Position numbers and translations under genes: made by a program. A stretch of DNA of 64,000 nucleotides from Incurvaria masculella. Its lineage: Eukaryota > Arthropoda > Insecta > Lepidoptera > Incurvariidae. The notes below the pieces were generated by a model that had not been told where the DNA came from, searched no databases, and saw nothing but the letters and a program-made list of their open reading frames with translations. The stretch spans positions 21,165,001 through 21,229,000 of the forward strand of contig OX335645.2 in the NCBI GenBank assembly GCA_946894095.1. The letters run 5' to 3'. Positions 33,333 through 45,432 of this stretch are shown piece by piece; position 1 is the first letter of the stretch; the number at the start of each line of letters is the position of its first letter.

Positions 33333-33668
33333 TATGGGTCATGCACCACATTCTTTCTCCTTCTGAGTTGATTAAGTGCATTACGTTACGAATGCAAGCT
33401 GTTCCATGGTTCGGAACCCATGCTCTGTAGTCCCCCTTCCCCTACTAGGTGATAGGGTTAAGCTCGCCCGGGTTGGTGGTTGGTACCATCGCATAGGATG
33501 AATTGTGGTCGAAGTGGGAATTAAAAAATTTCCATCTTTTCCATCCAGTTCATTGCAGCTGTGCTCATAAAAGGAAGGTCCTGGCATTGGCACGTAATTC
33601 CTTCGGGAATGAGGTGTATTGGGCTAATATAATGGCTGTAGCCATCCATGTCAGGTTCCATAAAAATA
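33333..33668 (+). repeat. SINE, 5'-truncated
   Basis: Starts inside the head at gggtcatgcaccac and keeps the whole body: gcaagctgttccatggttcg, gggttaagctcgcccggg, ttttccatccagttcattg, ggaaggtcctggcattggc, gggctaatataatgg, gccatccatgtcaggttcc. Both Pol III boxes are lost. Confidence 0.85.
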
Positions 33669-33829
33669 TTGTTGTTTTGTTACATTATCGAGTTGTTGTG
33701 GGTAATTTCGTCATGTTAAAAATAAAAAAGGTCAGAAAAATATTATTGGGGCTGATACTTCATGGATACTAAGTATCAAGCCCAAACGTTCCGTATGTAC
33801 CAAGAATAATTATAATTATCATTACCGCT
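33669..33829. other. Spacer between SINE copies
   Basis: Short unassigned stretch; contains a small inverted word pair gatacttcatgg/ctaagtatcaag. Confidence 0.4.
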
Positions 33830-34140
33830 TCGATTTAATTTCAATAATTGCTATGGTATCAACCCGGGCGGGATCAACCCAACCAATGAGTAAGTAAGGA
33901 AGGGGACTAACAGTTTTACGTGGTTCGTTACGAATGCGAGCTGTTCCATGGTTCAGAATGCAAGTAAAACTGTAGGTCCCCTTCCCCTACTAGGTGGTTG
34001 GATTAACCCGCCCGGGTTGGTACCATCGTAGTGGTTGTACCATGCAGTTTTCTTTTGCCGGGAAGGTTCTGTGTTAGGCTTATATTACGTCGGTGTGTGT
34101 GGTATTTATTAGCCATCCATGTCCAGTTATATAAAAAAAT
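33830..34140. repeat. Inverted pair of SINE fragments
   Basis: Bases 33,830-33,925 are minus-strand SINE body (gtatcaacccgggcggg, taagtaaggaaggggac). From 33,926 to 34,140 a plus-strand copy follows without a gap (cgttacgaatgcgagctg, gtaaaactgtaggtcccc, cccgcccgggttggtacc, gccatccatgtccagtta). The complementary parts could pair as a long hairpin. Confidence 0.8.
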
Positions 34141-35261
34141 CACTAATTCTAGACGACTTTTTTTGTCATTTGGCATTGATCTTGGAGTGAAAGGGAGTTA
34201 AATATTCTGTCTGTTTTCAATGTTTCTAAGTGAAAATGTTTGACCGTACAGACATTTTAGTTCTGGTTCAAAGCCGCAAGTATAGAGTCTCACGTCTTCA
34301 AAATATACAGTAGGATCATTGGGTAGGACCTAATAATCCTCTCACATTCCAGATTATTTATAAAACTTTACTATTATCGCACTAAGAAAAATATTTAAAT
34401 ATTAAAAGAGCTACCGAACTTTTTAATAGCAGGTGAAGACCTAAAAATTCCCCTGCATATTATTGCATTATGTCGGTACGCAGTCGATTACAAATATAAT
34501 AAACATATCTAGAAATCAGTACTCTTCAGTCAGCTTTGTGTAACCTTAATTTGTTTGGAAAAGTAATTTTATTTTAAAACGGTATTGATGTGTTACCAGG
34601 TAGAATAATATATTTCATCACATTTTCCGAATTCGTAAGTTATCTAATGCTTGCTTTAATTTTCTTAATTACTGTTATAATAATTAACTTTTCGCATTCG
34701 AGCGAAGCCATAAGCAAAGGCTTTTTTCGTACGAGGCCTCACTTAAGTATCACACACGAGGGAAGAAAGCGAACAAGTTAAACTAACCTCGCGACAAAAA
34801 CCTTTCAACAAAAAGGCCCATTAACACGAGAATCGTGTCCTATCGCCCTCTACCATCTTTCTTCAAATAAATTAACTAAATGGTTCGAATTACGCGTCGT
34901 ACGGGCAGCTAAACGCCAAGACGCGTGCAAATGTTCCCGATAGGATCTATCTACACGGCCATACTTTTCTGTCTCGTCAATTTACAACCCAAAATATTGC
35001 TTTAACGGTCGCCTTTGTGTGCAATTTGCATAGGGCTCCGATGAATGCAACGATTTGACAAGTGATCCGTTTTGCATTGAATTCTTGCGATGGTCAGTGC
35101 GAATCCGTTTGTCGGGATCAAGGGGTGCAATGCAGGGATATTAACTTGCCATAATTTCTGCATGTTTTGTCCCTTGAATAGAACGGCATCTTTACAATGT
35201 AGATACTCACGTAGCTAGTGAAATGCTAATGTATAGCTACGTATGCATATATGTATAAAAA
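34141..35261. other. Unassigned AT-rich sequence
   Basis: No gene or shared repeat recognised. Confidence 0.45.
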
Positions 35262-35345
35262 AATGTAACTGGACATGGATGGCTTACAGCACACGCAATG
35301 TCATGATATTAGCCCAATACAACACTTGAGAACTAAGTATATTTT
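35262..35345 (-). repeat. SINE 3'-end fragment
   Basis: The words aatgtaactggacatggatg and tgtcatgatattagccca are the minus-strand SINE terminus. The rest is missing. Confidence 0.65.
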
Positions 35346-35829
35346 TTTATGTAAAGTCCTGGCGGGACTAACTCAATCGCGGGCACGGTACAAAACCGTG
35401 CTGTTGCGCTCTGGGATCTTCTCTGTTTCAAAGAAAAAGACAGGCTCCGTGATGAGGAAGATGCAACATGTCCACAAAAAAGACAATGTGCATAGTGTAT
35501 GATTTGGTAAGATTTACGAAAATTTTAATTACTAAACGACTTATAGCTAAAAGTAAACCACGACCGCTGTATTCAAAAATCTAACAAAAATCAAATAGAT
35601 TAAATCTTGATTAAATAAGCTATGTCTGATGACTAATCTTTTTAAGATATTCTTACTTTATCATTGTGTAATCTACCTCCAAAGTTATTGTATAAAACGC
35701 GCGAAAAATTCTAACTTTCGGACCTTATAACTTAGAAACCAAACACAATTTTACAATGCCAATGGTCATCAGACATCTAGTTCGATCAAATAAAGCTATT
35801 TTGAGCAAAATTTGGGATCTCTGACAAGT
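35346..35829. other. Unassigned sequence
   Basis: No gene or shared repeat recognised. Confidence 0.4.
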
Positions 35830-36000
35830 AATATGTGCGTGATCTTCTTTCCCCGTTTGTATGGGGAGTTGAGCGGGATGGGCCACCTTAAGGCGAGGCC
35901 CATGAGTTTCGACTTTTAAGGGGGCTCTACGGAAACCATGCTGGCCGGCCAGGTGCTTCTCCACACCACGTTTGAAAGATCCCCGGTTGTACTTTCTTAT
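35830..36000 (-). pseudogene. LINE C-terminal fragment
   Basis: The minus-strand frame gives YNRGSFKRGVEKHLAGQHGF, matching the last residues of the LINE family at 6.2 and 16.7 kb (GSFKHGVKKHLSGRHRF there), followed by 3' UTR-like sequence. Only the extreme C-terminus remains. It abuts a SINE fragment on its right. Confidence 0.7.
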
Positions 36001-36135
36001 ATTGCAACGTACAGACAATTTTCATAGCCGATTTGTACGTATCCTGCCATGGTACGAACCAAGGCCGCGCAGTAAGTAAGGAAGGGATCTAGGTACAGTC
36101 GAAACACAGAATCCGAAACACGAACGTCGAATCTC
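36001..36135 (-). repeat. SINE body fragment
   Basis: The words acagacaattttcatagccg, gcagtaagtaaggaaggg and cagaatccgaaacacg fit the minus-strand SINE body. Confidence 0.55.
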
Positions 36136-37249
36136 TTAGTCCGCTCTTACGACATGCATGGAAAGAAATTCAGTGAGCCCAATAATATTATTTTAACGTA
36201 ATTTTATTGATTTGAAATTATTAATAATATCAAATTGAACTGAAAGTAAAGCACGGGATGTATCCTGAAAATACATTTTCATTGGTCATTGCCAGGTACA
36301 TGTTTTAAGGCAGTTTGTACTACCAGTTGCCTGCATGAAACTGGAATCATAGAGTAAATTATTTGTCATGTTGCCATGTGCCTTTATTGCTGTCTTCCCA
36401 TTATTGTATAAAACTTGTCTTCCTCCTGCGCACTGAGATCCTACACATCTCTTATTATCAAGATTGTGTGGTGATGGTACAAGCGTGAGTGCGACGTGTG
36501 GAGCCCGAGTTTTCTCGACATCGCCCCCCTAGAAACTTCCCTCGCTCGAGCGGCGAGTGCGTCGCGGGGTGCGGGGTGTGCGGTGTGGGGCGAGGGGTGC
36601 AGGGTGCAGGGAGCACGTTCCCACGGTGCCGGGAGCACCGGGGCACACCGGGGCGGTGTAGAGTAACCACGGTGGCCCTCGCCCAAGGGAACGCCCGATC
36701 GGCGTCACGTGGGGTACTAAGGATGCGACAACGCTTCGTTGGAAACTTGAATTTCGAACCTGAATCGAAATATTTCGCTTTGATCGCGTACCCTTAAAAA
36801 GACACAGAAATAAACAGAAGTGGTTTCAAGTGACTGGCATTTCCGTCGTCAAATAATTATGTTTAAAAATAAAACCGAGGAATCGTGCGTAGATATCATT
36901 TTTCTTTTCATCTTCTGTCCACCTCAAAATGTATGCTTTCAATATCTTTGTCCATTTTCTAAAATACGGAAGTTACATAGGAGACCATGAAACATTTTGA
37001 AAGCCTTTTAACTTATAAAAAGAAGAAATTGGACGAACGGGCTTATTATTTTGCTGATAGATGGACAGATTTTGAGTGGGATAATTTTTGGCTGCAAGTA
37101 AAAATTATGAAAGTACGATGATGATACCCACAGGTCGGTTATAAGCTATTATAAATGCAGTTTGAAAATAATTTCAAAGCCTCTGAGTGCATTTACTTGT
37201 ATTTTGTAAAAGGATAATCTTTGAATTGTTTTTCTGCGAATCGATTCAG
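36136..37249. other. Unassigned sequence with a GC-rich patch at 36,480-36,720
   Basis: The patch is strongly GC-rich with repeated gggtgc/gtgcgg words and open frames on both strands, none with a known domain. The remainder is AT-rich. Confidence 0.4.
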
Positions 37250-37320
37250 CTTCAAAGAAATAAAAACGTGCAGATGCAGATGGCAGCTGGGTTATGTTAG
37301 ATAACACTTAACTTAAAAAT
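37250..37320 (+). repeat. MITE family V fragment
   Basis: The words gaaataaaaacgtgcagatg and gttatgttagataacactt match the inner part of family V at 16.3 kb. Confidence 0.45.
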
Positions 37321-37559
37321 AACGAAAAAAAATATCAATACGCTTCAGACTCCGCATTTTCGTCGACTAATAATGAGAATTATGGAAACTAATATAATGG
37401 AAACTTTATTGTTATTTGATAGGGCCATTCAATTCGGCAAAACCAAGGGTCTTTTCAAATGTAGGCCATAGAACTCTCGCCGATCGATGCACAAACTAGA
37501 TTAATTCAATTTACATTTCGCCACACAGGAAAGCGGTGCGCCGCAAAAGTTATAATTTA

Positions 37560-37780
37560 TTAAAACAATGGTGATTACAGCGCGGCACTTGTGCGGTGGG
37601 CAGCGTGGCGTGACGCGGCGCGCCGGCGTGACACGCGTGACACGCCGCCGCCGCCGTCACACCGGACGCCCCGCGCCGACCGCGGGTCACCCTACACCTC
37701 TTGCCTCCCGGCGCGCTGCTGGCTCCAGCCTGCGGGCCCGACCTGCCTCGGGCTTAAGACTTTTATCATTCAATGAAAAT
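37560..37780. other. GC-rich island
   Basis: Very GC-rich with many CpG (gcgtgacacgcgtgacacgc). Open in more than one frame, as expected from composition. Resembles the island at 52.77-52.86 kb in word content. Could be promoter or exon DNA, but nothing decides it. Confidence 0.35.
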
Positions 37781-37876
37781 TCATTGAGAATACAGGCAAT
37801 GTAAAATCGACCAGGTTTTTTATGGTTAATACCCAGCGAGCATGGAAGGGCTGGAGTAGCAACCGAAACTAGTTAT

Positions 37877-38037
37877 ATTATTTATTTAACGTTTACGGAT
37901 ATACACTGTAGCTTACTTATTTAGCTCGACGTTTCGTCCACCGCGCTGTGGACATCATCAGGATTCGCGACGCGACTTGGAGGACCTCTGACGCTTCGTC
38001 CTGTCAGTCAACTATCCGTAAACGTATTATAATAAAA
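37877..38037. mobile_element. MITE-like element with short inverted ends
   Basis: The left end has aacgtttacggata; the right end has its complement tatccgtaaacg. The interior contains gctcgacgtttcgtccacc and gctgtggacatcatcagg, words common in lepidopteran intergenic repeats. 161 bp, non-coding. Confidence 0.65.
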
Positions 38038-38094
38038 TAGTATGTCGAACAACAGTGAAAACGTAAACAAATATATGAAACCAGTTAGTATGGG

Positions 38095-38280
38095 GGTGGC
38101 AGCGTCGTCGGCCAGTGAGTTCGCTGTTGAATTCATTTACATCTCGAGTTCCAACGACACGTAAGAACTTTACAGGGCGTTGTTTAGTGCACGAAATCAT
38201 TCGATGCCGCGCGTCCCGAAATCGTAAGCTAACTAACTACATTTAGGCGTTTCCACTAACTCCGTGGAATTCATGCCGCC
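38095..38280 (+). repeat. Dispersed repeat family X, copy 1
   Basis: Ordered words ccagtgagttcgctg, ctcgagttccaacgacacg, taagaactt, tttagtgcacgaaat, tttccactaactccgtgg. Three more copies at 45.26, 52.30 and 63.79 kb. Class unknown. Confidence 0.65.
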
Positions 38281-38404
38281 ACATGAATGACTTTCGATCG
38301 CTACTACTGCCCTTTCGTGCTCGCTGCTGAGACAAATCCTACTAGATTTAACTTGATAGAAAACACCGACAATTTTGAGAGATTGAAGTGGCCAAGGATT
38401 TGTC

Positions 38405-38720
38405 CAGAAGTAAATATACTTTTTCGTACTAAGCAGGTACGTCGCTTATTAATATAATCGTAGGTATAATCTTAAACACTGTGTTAGTAGGAGGCATTCA
38501 TAACGGGAAGAGGGACTGTAGGAGAATTCCAAATTATGGGTATACAGCCGGTGGCGAAATTGGTAGACGCAACACCCGCGAATGGTATGTTTCGCTGTTT
38601 CGGGTCCAGCCTTGCAGTATATTCGTAAAGTAGTTCTTTTTACTGAGCTCTTTCTTCAATTAATGTGTCCTTGCTTCACGGTCGATTATACATACATACA
38701 CGTCACATCCCTTGATGTAC
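38405..38720 (+). repeat. Dispersed repeat family W, copy 2
   Basis: Starts with tatactttttcgtactaagc, then taaacactgtgttagtagg, cgcgaatggtatg, tccagccttgcagtatatt and ttaatgtgtccttgcttc. Same blocks as 2.0-2.4 kb, with the terminal block at the other end. Confidence 0.6.
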
Positions 38721-40691
38721 CCAGAGCCCAAATAAACCTATACCTATACCTATTCGATAACCTGACGGCGCGGCAAAGAAACAAATTTGAGAAACGGTAA
38801 TTTCTCAACAGCCTAACGTCAACCACAACAGTGTCCTGATTCTCTGTGGCGAATGCTACGAATATATAGGATGGATGGGGAAGAATAAGGATCCAAACTC
38901 CAGAGAACAGCGTCCATAGGATCACCAGATGGCTCGGCGCTGTATTGATTCTGATCATAACAAGTACCGGGGCTACCTTCCCATAATGTGGCTACATTAA
39001 TCCACTATCCGCCTAATCTGTCATTACCACATAAGAAGTAATGGCGCCCCGATGCGAAAAATCCTTTGAAAGGTTAAATAATCATATAATACGTGTATGC
39101 TATGTTTCTCAATAGTTTAATATTTTTGTTATAAGACATAGTTACATTAGTTTTTGTTGGGGTTCTTAATATATTATCTTATTTTCGCATTGTTCTTAAA
39201 AGTAAAACGCAAACGAATCTCGCAGCAAAATGGTGAACAATTTAAAATCTAAGTAAAATGAACCATTGTAATACAATTTTGGAAATAAGCTTTTTTTCTG
39301 GCATTAATGTCGTTCTAATTTTAAAATATTCAAGCCTCAAATTGATCGAAAACTATTAAAAATATCAAACTATAAGTTTTGTACGGATAATGTTGTCACA
39401 TAACCCGGCCTAGTTAGGCATCAGCAACATTTGTACAGCTCAGGTCGGCGTCACGCCTGTCGGTTTAATACGCGGCTACACCTGAATTAATAATTTAGGT
39501 GAAATCATTGTTATTTCCGTCTAAATAAACAGTGTGGAATCGAAATGTAGTACCGCGACCGAGAAGTCGTCCGAGCGCTGCCACCCGTGCTTCGTATGGG
39601 AACATTCAATTTACAATCGCTCTAGGCCAGGAATATTAATGAATGACTGTTTTCATTTTTCATTTCGCTATACTGATCTTGAGGTTTTTCTTCTTTAAAT
39701 CTCGTGCAGCGATAAAAAAAAGTGATTTAAGTGTGCCTTCATTGCCAAATCCGAAACTATAAGAAATAGCGAAAAACACTCAAAGGAGTCATGAGGCAGA
39801 TAAAATTAAAACTGTATTATTCGATTTTTTAAATAATATATTTTTTATTGGGAATCGAATACGTTGATTTTTAAAAAATAACGCACGCATTGCTTACCAG
39901 ATGATAGTGTCGCTTATAAGGAACACAATCTGTAACGTAATGTTAAATGGGAAATCAAAGGAAAATTTTAATCATTCATAAACGGATTCATATTTTCAAA
40001 TACATATTTATACATTACCTTACCTTCAATCATCAAATAATTCGAAAAGTGGCTCAACGTACTTATTTAAAAATGTATTATTTAGTTTTCTTACGATGCT
40101 TTTATTTAACGTTATACTTGTCTAATCGATACAAAAATACGAAAGGCTTCTCTATGTATGGAAACAATTAAATAAATCATAATTTTCTGTTGGCGGAAAT
40201 AGTTTTTCAAATTATAATATAATAACTGTTTAAACTATTTTTAAATCCATCATCCAACAAGGACGAACCCTTCCAATATGAATGGTACGACTAATAAAAT
40301 AGGTTAGTTGACCTTACAATTCATACATATGAGATTTTCTTTACACAGTTTACCTAGGTATTCTTATGCATGTAGGTATAATAATACCGGTAATAGAATA
40401 GGACGTACTGTGTCGAATTATATTTTATACACATTAATCTTGAGGGGTAGTCCGGAACACCCTTATCCGCATCGCGAAACATCAAAAATATCCCATTGCG
40501 CACTCCTGCCACAATTTAAGGGTTTCGTAAGTGATTTCGCTGAAATAAATCGGCAGAAGTCCATAACAACGATAAATAGATTAGATTTGAGCTTCCTAAT
40601 TATTGTTTTTTTTTATTTCAAGGAATCGATGCTAAATCAACACAGCCAAACAAAACAAAAATGCTTTCTTTGATTATTTAAGTAGAAGACT
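38721..40691. other. Unassigned AT-rich sequence, 2 kb
   Basis: No gene or shared repeat recognised; several short ATG-started frames without recognisable domains. Confidence 0.45.
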
Positions 40692-41062
40692 ACTTTTTTT
40701 ATGCAACTTGACACGGATGGCTAAAACCACACAACTACTGTTATGATATTAGCCCAATTAACCATATTCCCGGAGGAATTAGGTGCTATGCCAGGATCTT
40801 CCCTTTATGAGCACGGCTACATTAAGATGGATGGAAAACACGGACAAATTTTCATTGCCGCTACGACCACCTATTCATCCAATGCGATGGTATCAACCCG
40901 GGAACGCTTAAACTCTACTACCTAGTAGGGGAAGGGGACCTATAGTTTAAGATGGATTCCGAAAATTTCTTCACGAAATACAGTTATCTAACTCGGAACG
41001 TCAAAGAAAGTAGTGCATGAACCGGGCGAGGATTTGAACCCACACCTCTGGCATGCTAAGAC
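40692..41062 (-). repeat. tRNA-headed SINE, missing the A-box end
   Basis: Minus-strand B box is kept (plus gatttgaacccacacc); the sequence breaks off before the A box. The body is complete to tatgcaacttgacacggatg and a T-run on plus. Confidence 0.85.
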
Positions 41063-42194
41063 TTTCTAAACTTACATAAATCAGAAAAAATAATGTAACA
41101 TTCATTCATGTGTGTTTTATAAATTAAAAGCTCAAATGGTAATGTTTCATTGTTATCAAAATGTTGGCTGTAAATCACCTATTTAGGAATTAATTTATAG
41201 GTAATAAAAATAACCTTCTTGGTTGAAACGTTAAAAAATATTTAATCAGGTTTTTCTGAGGTTGACATTTTTTTCCTGAAATGTTACAATTAAGATGATG
41301 TACATGCCGAATGAACACCATAACAGTATGTAGATGCTGCGGGCCCCCACCGGTACGCACGTTTAGGGCAGCTGGGCCGTCGCGATTGCGCGCGACGCAA
41401 GAGTCGCGCAAGATTTCGAGTTCTGACCCCTTCGAAGGCCTGCATTGTCGAGCAGGAACGGGGGGCGCACCGGAACACCCCTAGGACGGGTTTCGCTCTC
41501 GCCAGTCCCACGATACGTCTGGCTCATTGTGAAGAGATTTCGAAACGCGCATTTAAACTTTGCAGAGCGGAACTGATGCGAGCCGTCTTGCTCACAAAAA
41601 ATATGCGCAGGTTCGCAGCGACACGTATTCTCGCCGACTATGCACTTTAAAAAAAGCAGGTCTAAATTTTACAAGGTTTTCTCGTTATTATAAAATATTT
41701 TACTAATTTGTCACGTTGTATGTATTTAAGGGCGTAATAACACTTGATTGCATTCAGTTCCATGAGGGCGTAAGTGAAACCATGTTTTATTATTAATGAA
41801 AAAACTATACAATTTATTTTGAAATAAAAAAATAAAGATACATTGATGGTCTAGCTATATTATTAGGTAAATATCAGACGCCCATATTCAGTGTTCAATC
41901 TTTCTTTATGAAAATGTATGAATATTTATCTAAATTGAGAACACAATGCACCAGCGACTTACAGTTTTATCTTTAAATTATAGCTATACTATCAATCTAC
42001 ATATTTACTTTTTGGATTATGGAAATTCATCGTGGTTATTTTTGAATATAATTACATGTTGTTTTACTTACGTCTTTATCAAACTCAACGCAATGGGCTC
42101 TTATGACGCCCTTAAGGGTGGCGTTTAATTCGAGGTCACAAAAATCTACAATTAAAATAATAAACTAACCTAATCTAACCGCTAGAGAAGCGTA
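41063..42194. other. Unassigned sequence; GC-richer at 41,340-41,600
   Basis: No gene or shared repeat recognised. Short overlapping minus-strand frames at 41,190-41,511 have no recognisable domain. Confidence 0.4.
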
Positions 42195-42246
42195 CATCTA
42201 AGTAAATATACTTTTTCGTACTAAGCAGATACGTCGCTTATTCCTT
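42195..42246 (+). repeat. Family W terminal block, solo
   Basis: The words gtaaatatactttttcgtac and taagcagatacgtcgctta are the same terminal block as at 38.41 kb, here without the rest of the element. Confidence 0.65.
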
Positions 42247-45200
42247 GGAATAAGACATAAAACTTTGTATATCTGTTGAATTTTTGATGAATTTTAGCAC
42301 AGAGAAAGTCTAAACTTTGAAGAAAGATGTAGGCAATACTATAATAATAGGATAGACGTTACATTTAATTAATATCGCCATATAAAAAACCATAAACGGG
42401 TTAGTATGTTTTACTGTAATTGTTTCATTTGAGTTGCTTTTATCTCAATGTATGTTTGCGAGTACACTTGGTATCGATATTGGCGATACATGGCCTGATT
42501 ATAACAAATGATGAGTACATATAGATTTACGCAAAACCAAATACATGTGTTAGCTGGAATATAGTGTAATATCCTTGAAGTTCTTAATATCATAATGACA
42601 CCTTCGAGGAAATCGATTACCAGTGAATAGCTTGGGAAAACAGATATATCGTCCTTTACGTTACAATGAAAACCGTGCATGGGCAGAGAGAGGTTAGTGC
42701 TCGTAAAGCAATATAATAGTTTCTTCACGAAGTAATTATTTACATTACCTTTGGTTAAGTCTGTCCATAAATACAAATGGTGTTACTTTGTTTCTTGAAG
42801 TCAAATCGAGGACATTACAATTATCGTTCCATACCGAGCTCTGTGTGTATGCGTGTGCATTATTTCAGGTTTTTTTTAAATCTTGCGGCGGACGCGGAAA
42901 ATTATTATTGCATGCGTCATCATGTATACCAAATTGAATGTTCAAAAAATGTTGCCATTAATTTAAAAATATTAAGTATTCATATTGTGCTCAGGTTTCA
43001 GATAATAAAAGCAGTTTTTCTCTCAAAAATAATAATTCGTTATTTTTAACTTTTAAGGTCCGATTTATCGATCCTCAGATAGTATTAACGAGCGAAGCGG
43101 CGAGCGAAGATTTTTTAAATTAAAAAATCTGATTTAGATACAATAAAAAAAAAATTATGATATACTCGTAGCATCCCCTTCAGAAAATAATCTATATTAT
43201 CATCGCTTCCGTATTTAAAATGTAAGTACATCCTACCTCTGTGTCCACCCTACCTAATCTGACACTAAACGATTTTACACCCAACGCGTTCGTACACAAT
43301 AAACATGTATCGACAACATTCAAATACATATCTCAAACAGTTTAGTCGACAATGCGTGGCGTCAGCACACCCACTCGCTCGTTGTGCGTCGACCCATGCA
43401 ACAATACCTCCAATAAAACGTCATAACGACGACTTAATTAACGCACAATAACTCCAACTTAACGTCAGATTCACACAAAAAACTTTATTCAATTACAACA
43501 ATATCACAGAGGAGCGATCTTGCGCCTTCGCCTTATGATAATGAAACTCGCGGTCATAATAGCTGCTAGCAAGTGGCGCTTTATTCTCGACTAAACATTG
43601 TGTTTATCTTTACAACTGTTCGGCACAATACAATACTACGCTTTTTATAATGGCATATTGTAAAGAATTCCATCAGGTTCGTTGCTCCCGCTAATATGAA
43701 ATGATCGCCGATTGAATTTGGCTATTTGTATAGGGACAGGTAGGTTTTACATAACCGTATGGAATTTGCATTTGTGTGTAAACGGGGCGTTTTGTGAATG
43801 ATACTGCGGTTTTCGAGATACGTCACGTATTGTGCGAGGATCTTTTATGTATGGCCTTTGTGCATTTCCATATGGCATAGTGTTATGTGACCTTTTGTTC
43901 GCTCTGTGTCGTGGTATCGATCAGCACGCGTCATCGAAACAGGTGATTCGCAATCTTTGTCATTGAAATGCAAAAAACATTGTGAGGATAAAAAAAGATC
44001 GCGGCAATAAATTAACCTTTCATGAATGTTAGCAATTTACCATGGTAAGAAATTTGCCAGGTGAATAGCAGGTTAACAGTCAAGAGAGCCAAATAGTAAA
44101 TTTCAGTTCACATGGCTGAATAGCATGCCTTTTTACAGTTAGCAAAGTACGAAATGCAACTAAATGTCTAATTGCATCACTCTCTTTACTGTTTACCTGC
44201 ACTGTATACCCACCTGGGTATACAATTTGTATCTAAAGAGAATTTGCGCATAGCTTCGTAATAGGGAATATAATAAAGTTGAGATAACCCTGAATAGTTT
44301 TGGAAAATTCCCACATGGTATGGTAATATAAATTCTGGAGAAAATAAGCCAAGTGCACACAGCACGGACGGGAGCAGAGTCTAATTAATTTGGTTCACCA
44401 TAAGTGATATGTTTAAACATTGATTAAGGAAGGGCGGAGTGCATGAAAGAGCACCGACGTAAAACTAACGTAAGCGCCTGTCACTTTTTATTGAAAGTAT
44501 AGAAATGAGGTGAGACAACTGCAAGCGGTAACGCGAACTGTAAGAGGAAAATACGTATTTTTTTCCTGAAATTTCGGTCAAAGATTATAACTTGCTTGGG
44601 GGCCCAGACCAGCGCAACGTCCGGGTTCAATCGTTAAATTTCGGATTACATGTACTCTTGTTGCGCAAACTATGTAGCCCACACGCCAGCCTGTCACATG
44701 TTTACATTCATTTTATGAATTATTTTGTGTAAAAGCCCTTCATTCACGATCCATCCTCTAACATAGCCTTGTATTTCTCTCAAGCAAGTACACCTTAAAA
44801 TGCAAATATGGAAAAGAAAATAAAATTAAAAAAAAAACTTAAAATTCAAGAAGGTCGTCTCTTAACATCCAGTTCGGAGGGACTGTTATGGGGACAGCTA
44901 AACCTTTAGCATTCGCCATCTAGCACATTTTCCTTGCCTTCGTGTAATCATTTAGGCACTTAAGTGCGCTTGCGGCGGCGACATCTATCTGCAAGCAGTG
45001 ACATAGACATGATTTCAACGCAACGGTTTTTGGCCAACCAAAACCGTTCAGAAATTAAAGGCATTTATTTATTCAGAAAACAAAAGCCCCTTCGACAGGC
45101 ACAATTGATGTAATTTGCATCTTTTTTTATACAATTAATGAGACAGCATATTGTTTTTGTTCAGGAAAATCATTATCAAACTCATGTTTACGCTTACTTA

Positions 45201-45261
45201 TATAAAAATAATATTTGGGAAGCTGCGTATAGCGTATGACATACAATGTCGACGATACCTG
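42247..45261. other. Unassigned AT-rich sequence, 3 kb
   Basis: No gene recognised. The only structure seen is the imperfect inverted pair at 44,030-44,235, listed separately. Confidence 0.45.
44030..44235. repeat. Imperfect inverted repeat, possible MITE
   Basis: Left gcaggttaacagtcaagaga pairs with right tctctttactgtttacctgc. Nearby, tgtataccca/tgggtataca (44,203-44,224) is an exact 10-bp hairpin with a 2-base loop. Ends and target duplication not defined. Confidence 0.5.
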
Positions 45262-45432
45262 CAAGTGAGTTCGCTTATTACTGATTTTCTAGAGTTCCAA
45301 CGACATAGGTAAGAATTTCGTAGGACGCTATTTAGTGCAAAATGTATTCGATTTTACGCGTCTTAAATAAGTAAAGTTGGACATTTTCCACTGACTCGTG
45401 GCTACGCTGCTGCCACACGAAATAGTGGTCGA
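45262..45432 (+). repeat. Dispersed repeat family X, copy 2
   Basis: The words caagtgagttcgcttatt, tctagagttccaacgacat, taagaatttcgtaggacgc, tatttagtgcaaaatg and ttttccactgactcgtgg match 38.1 kb in order. Confidence 0.65.
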
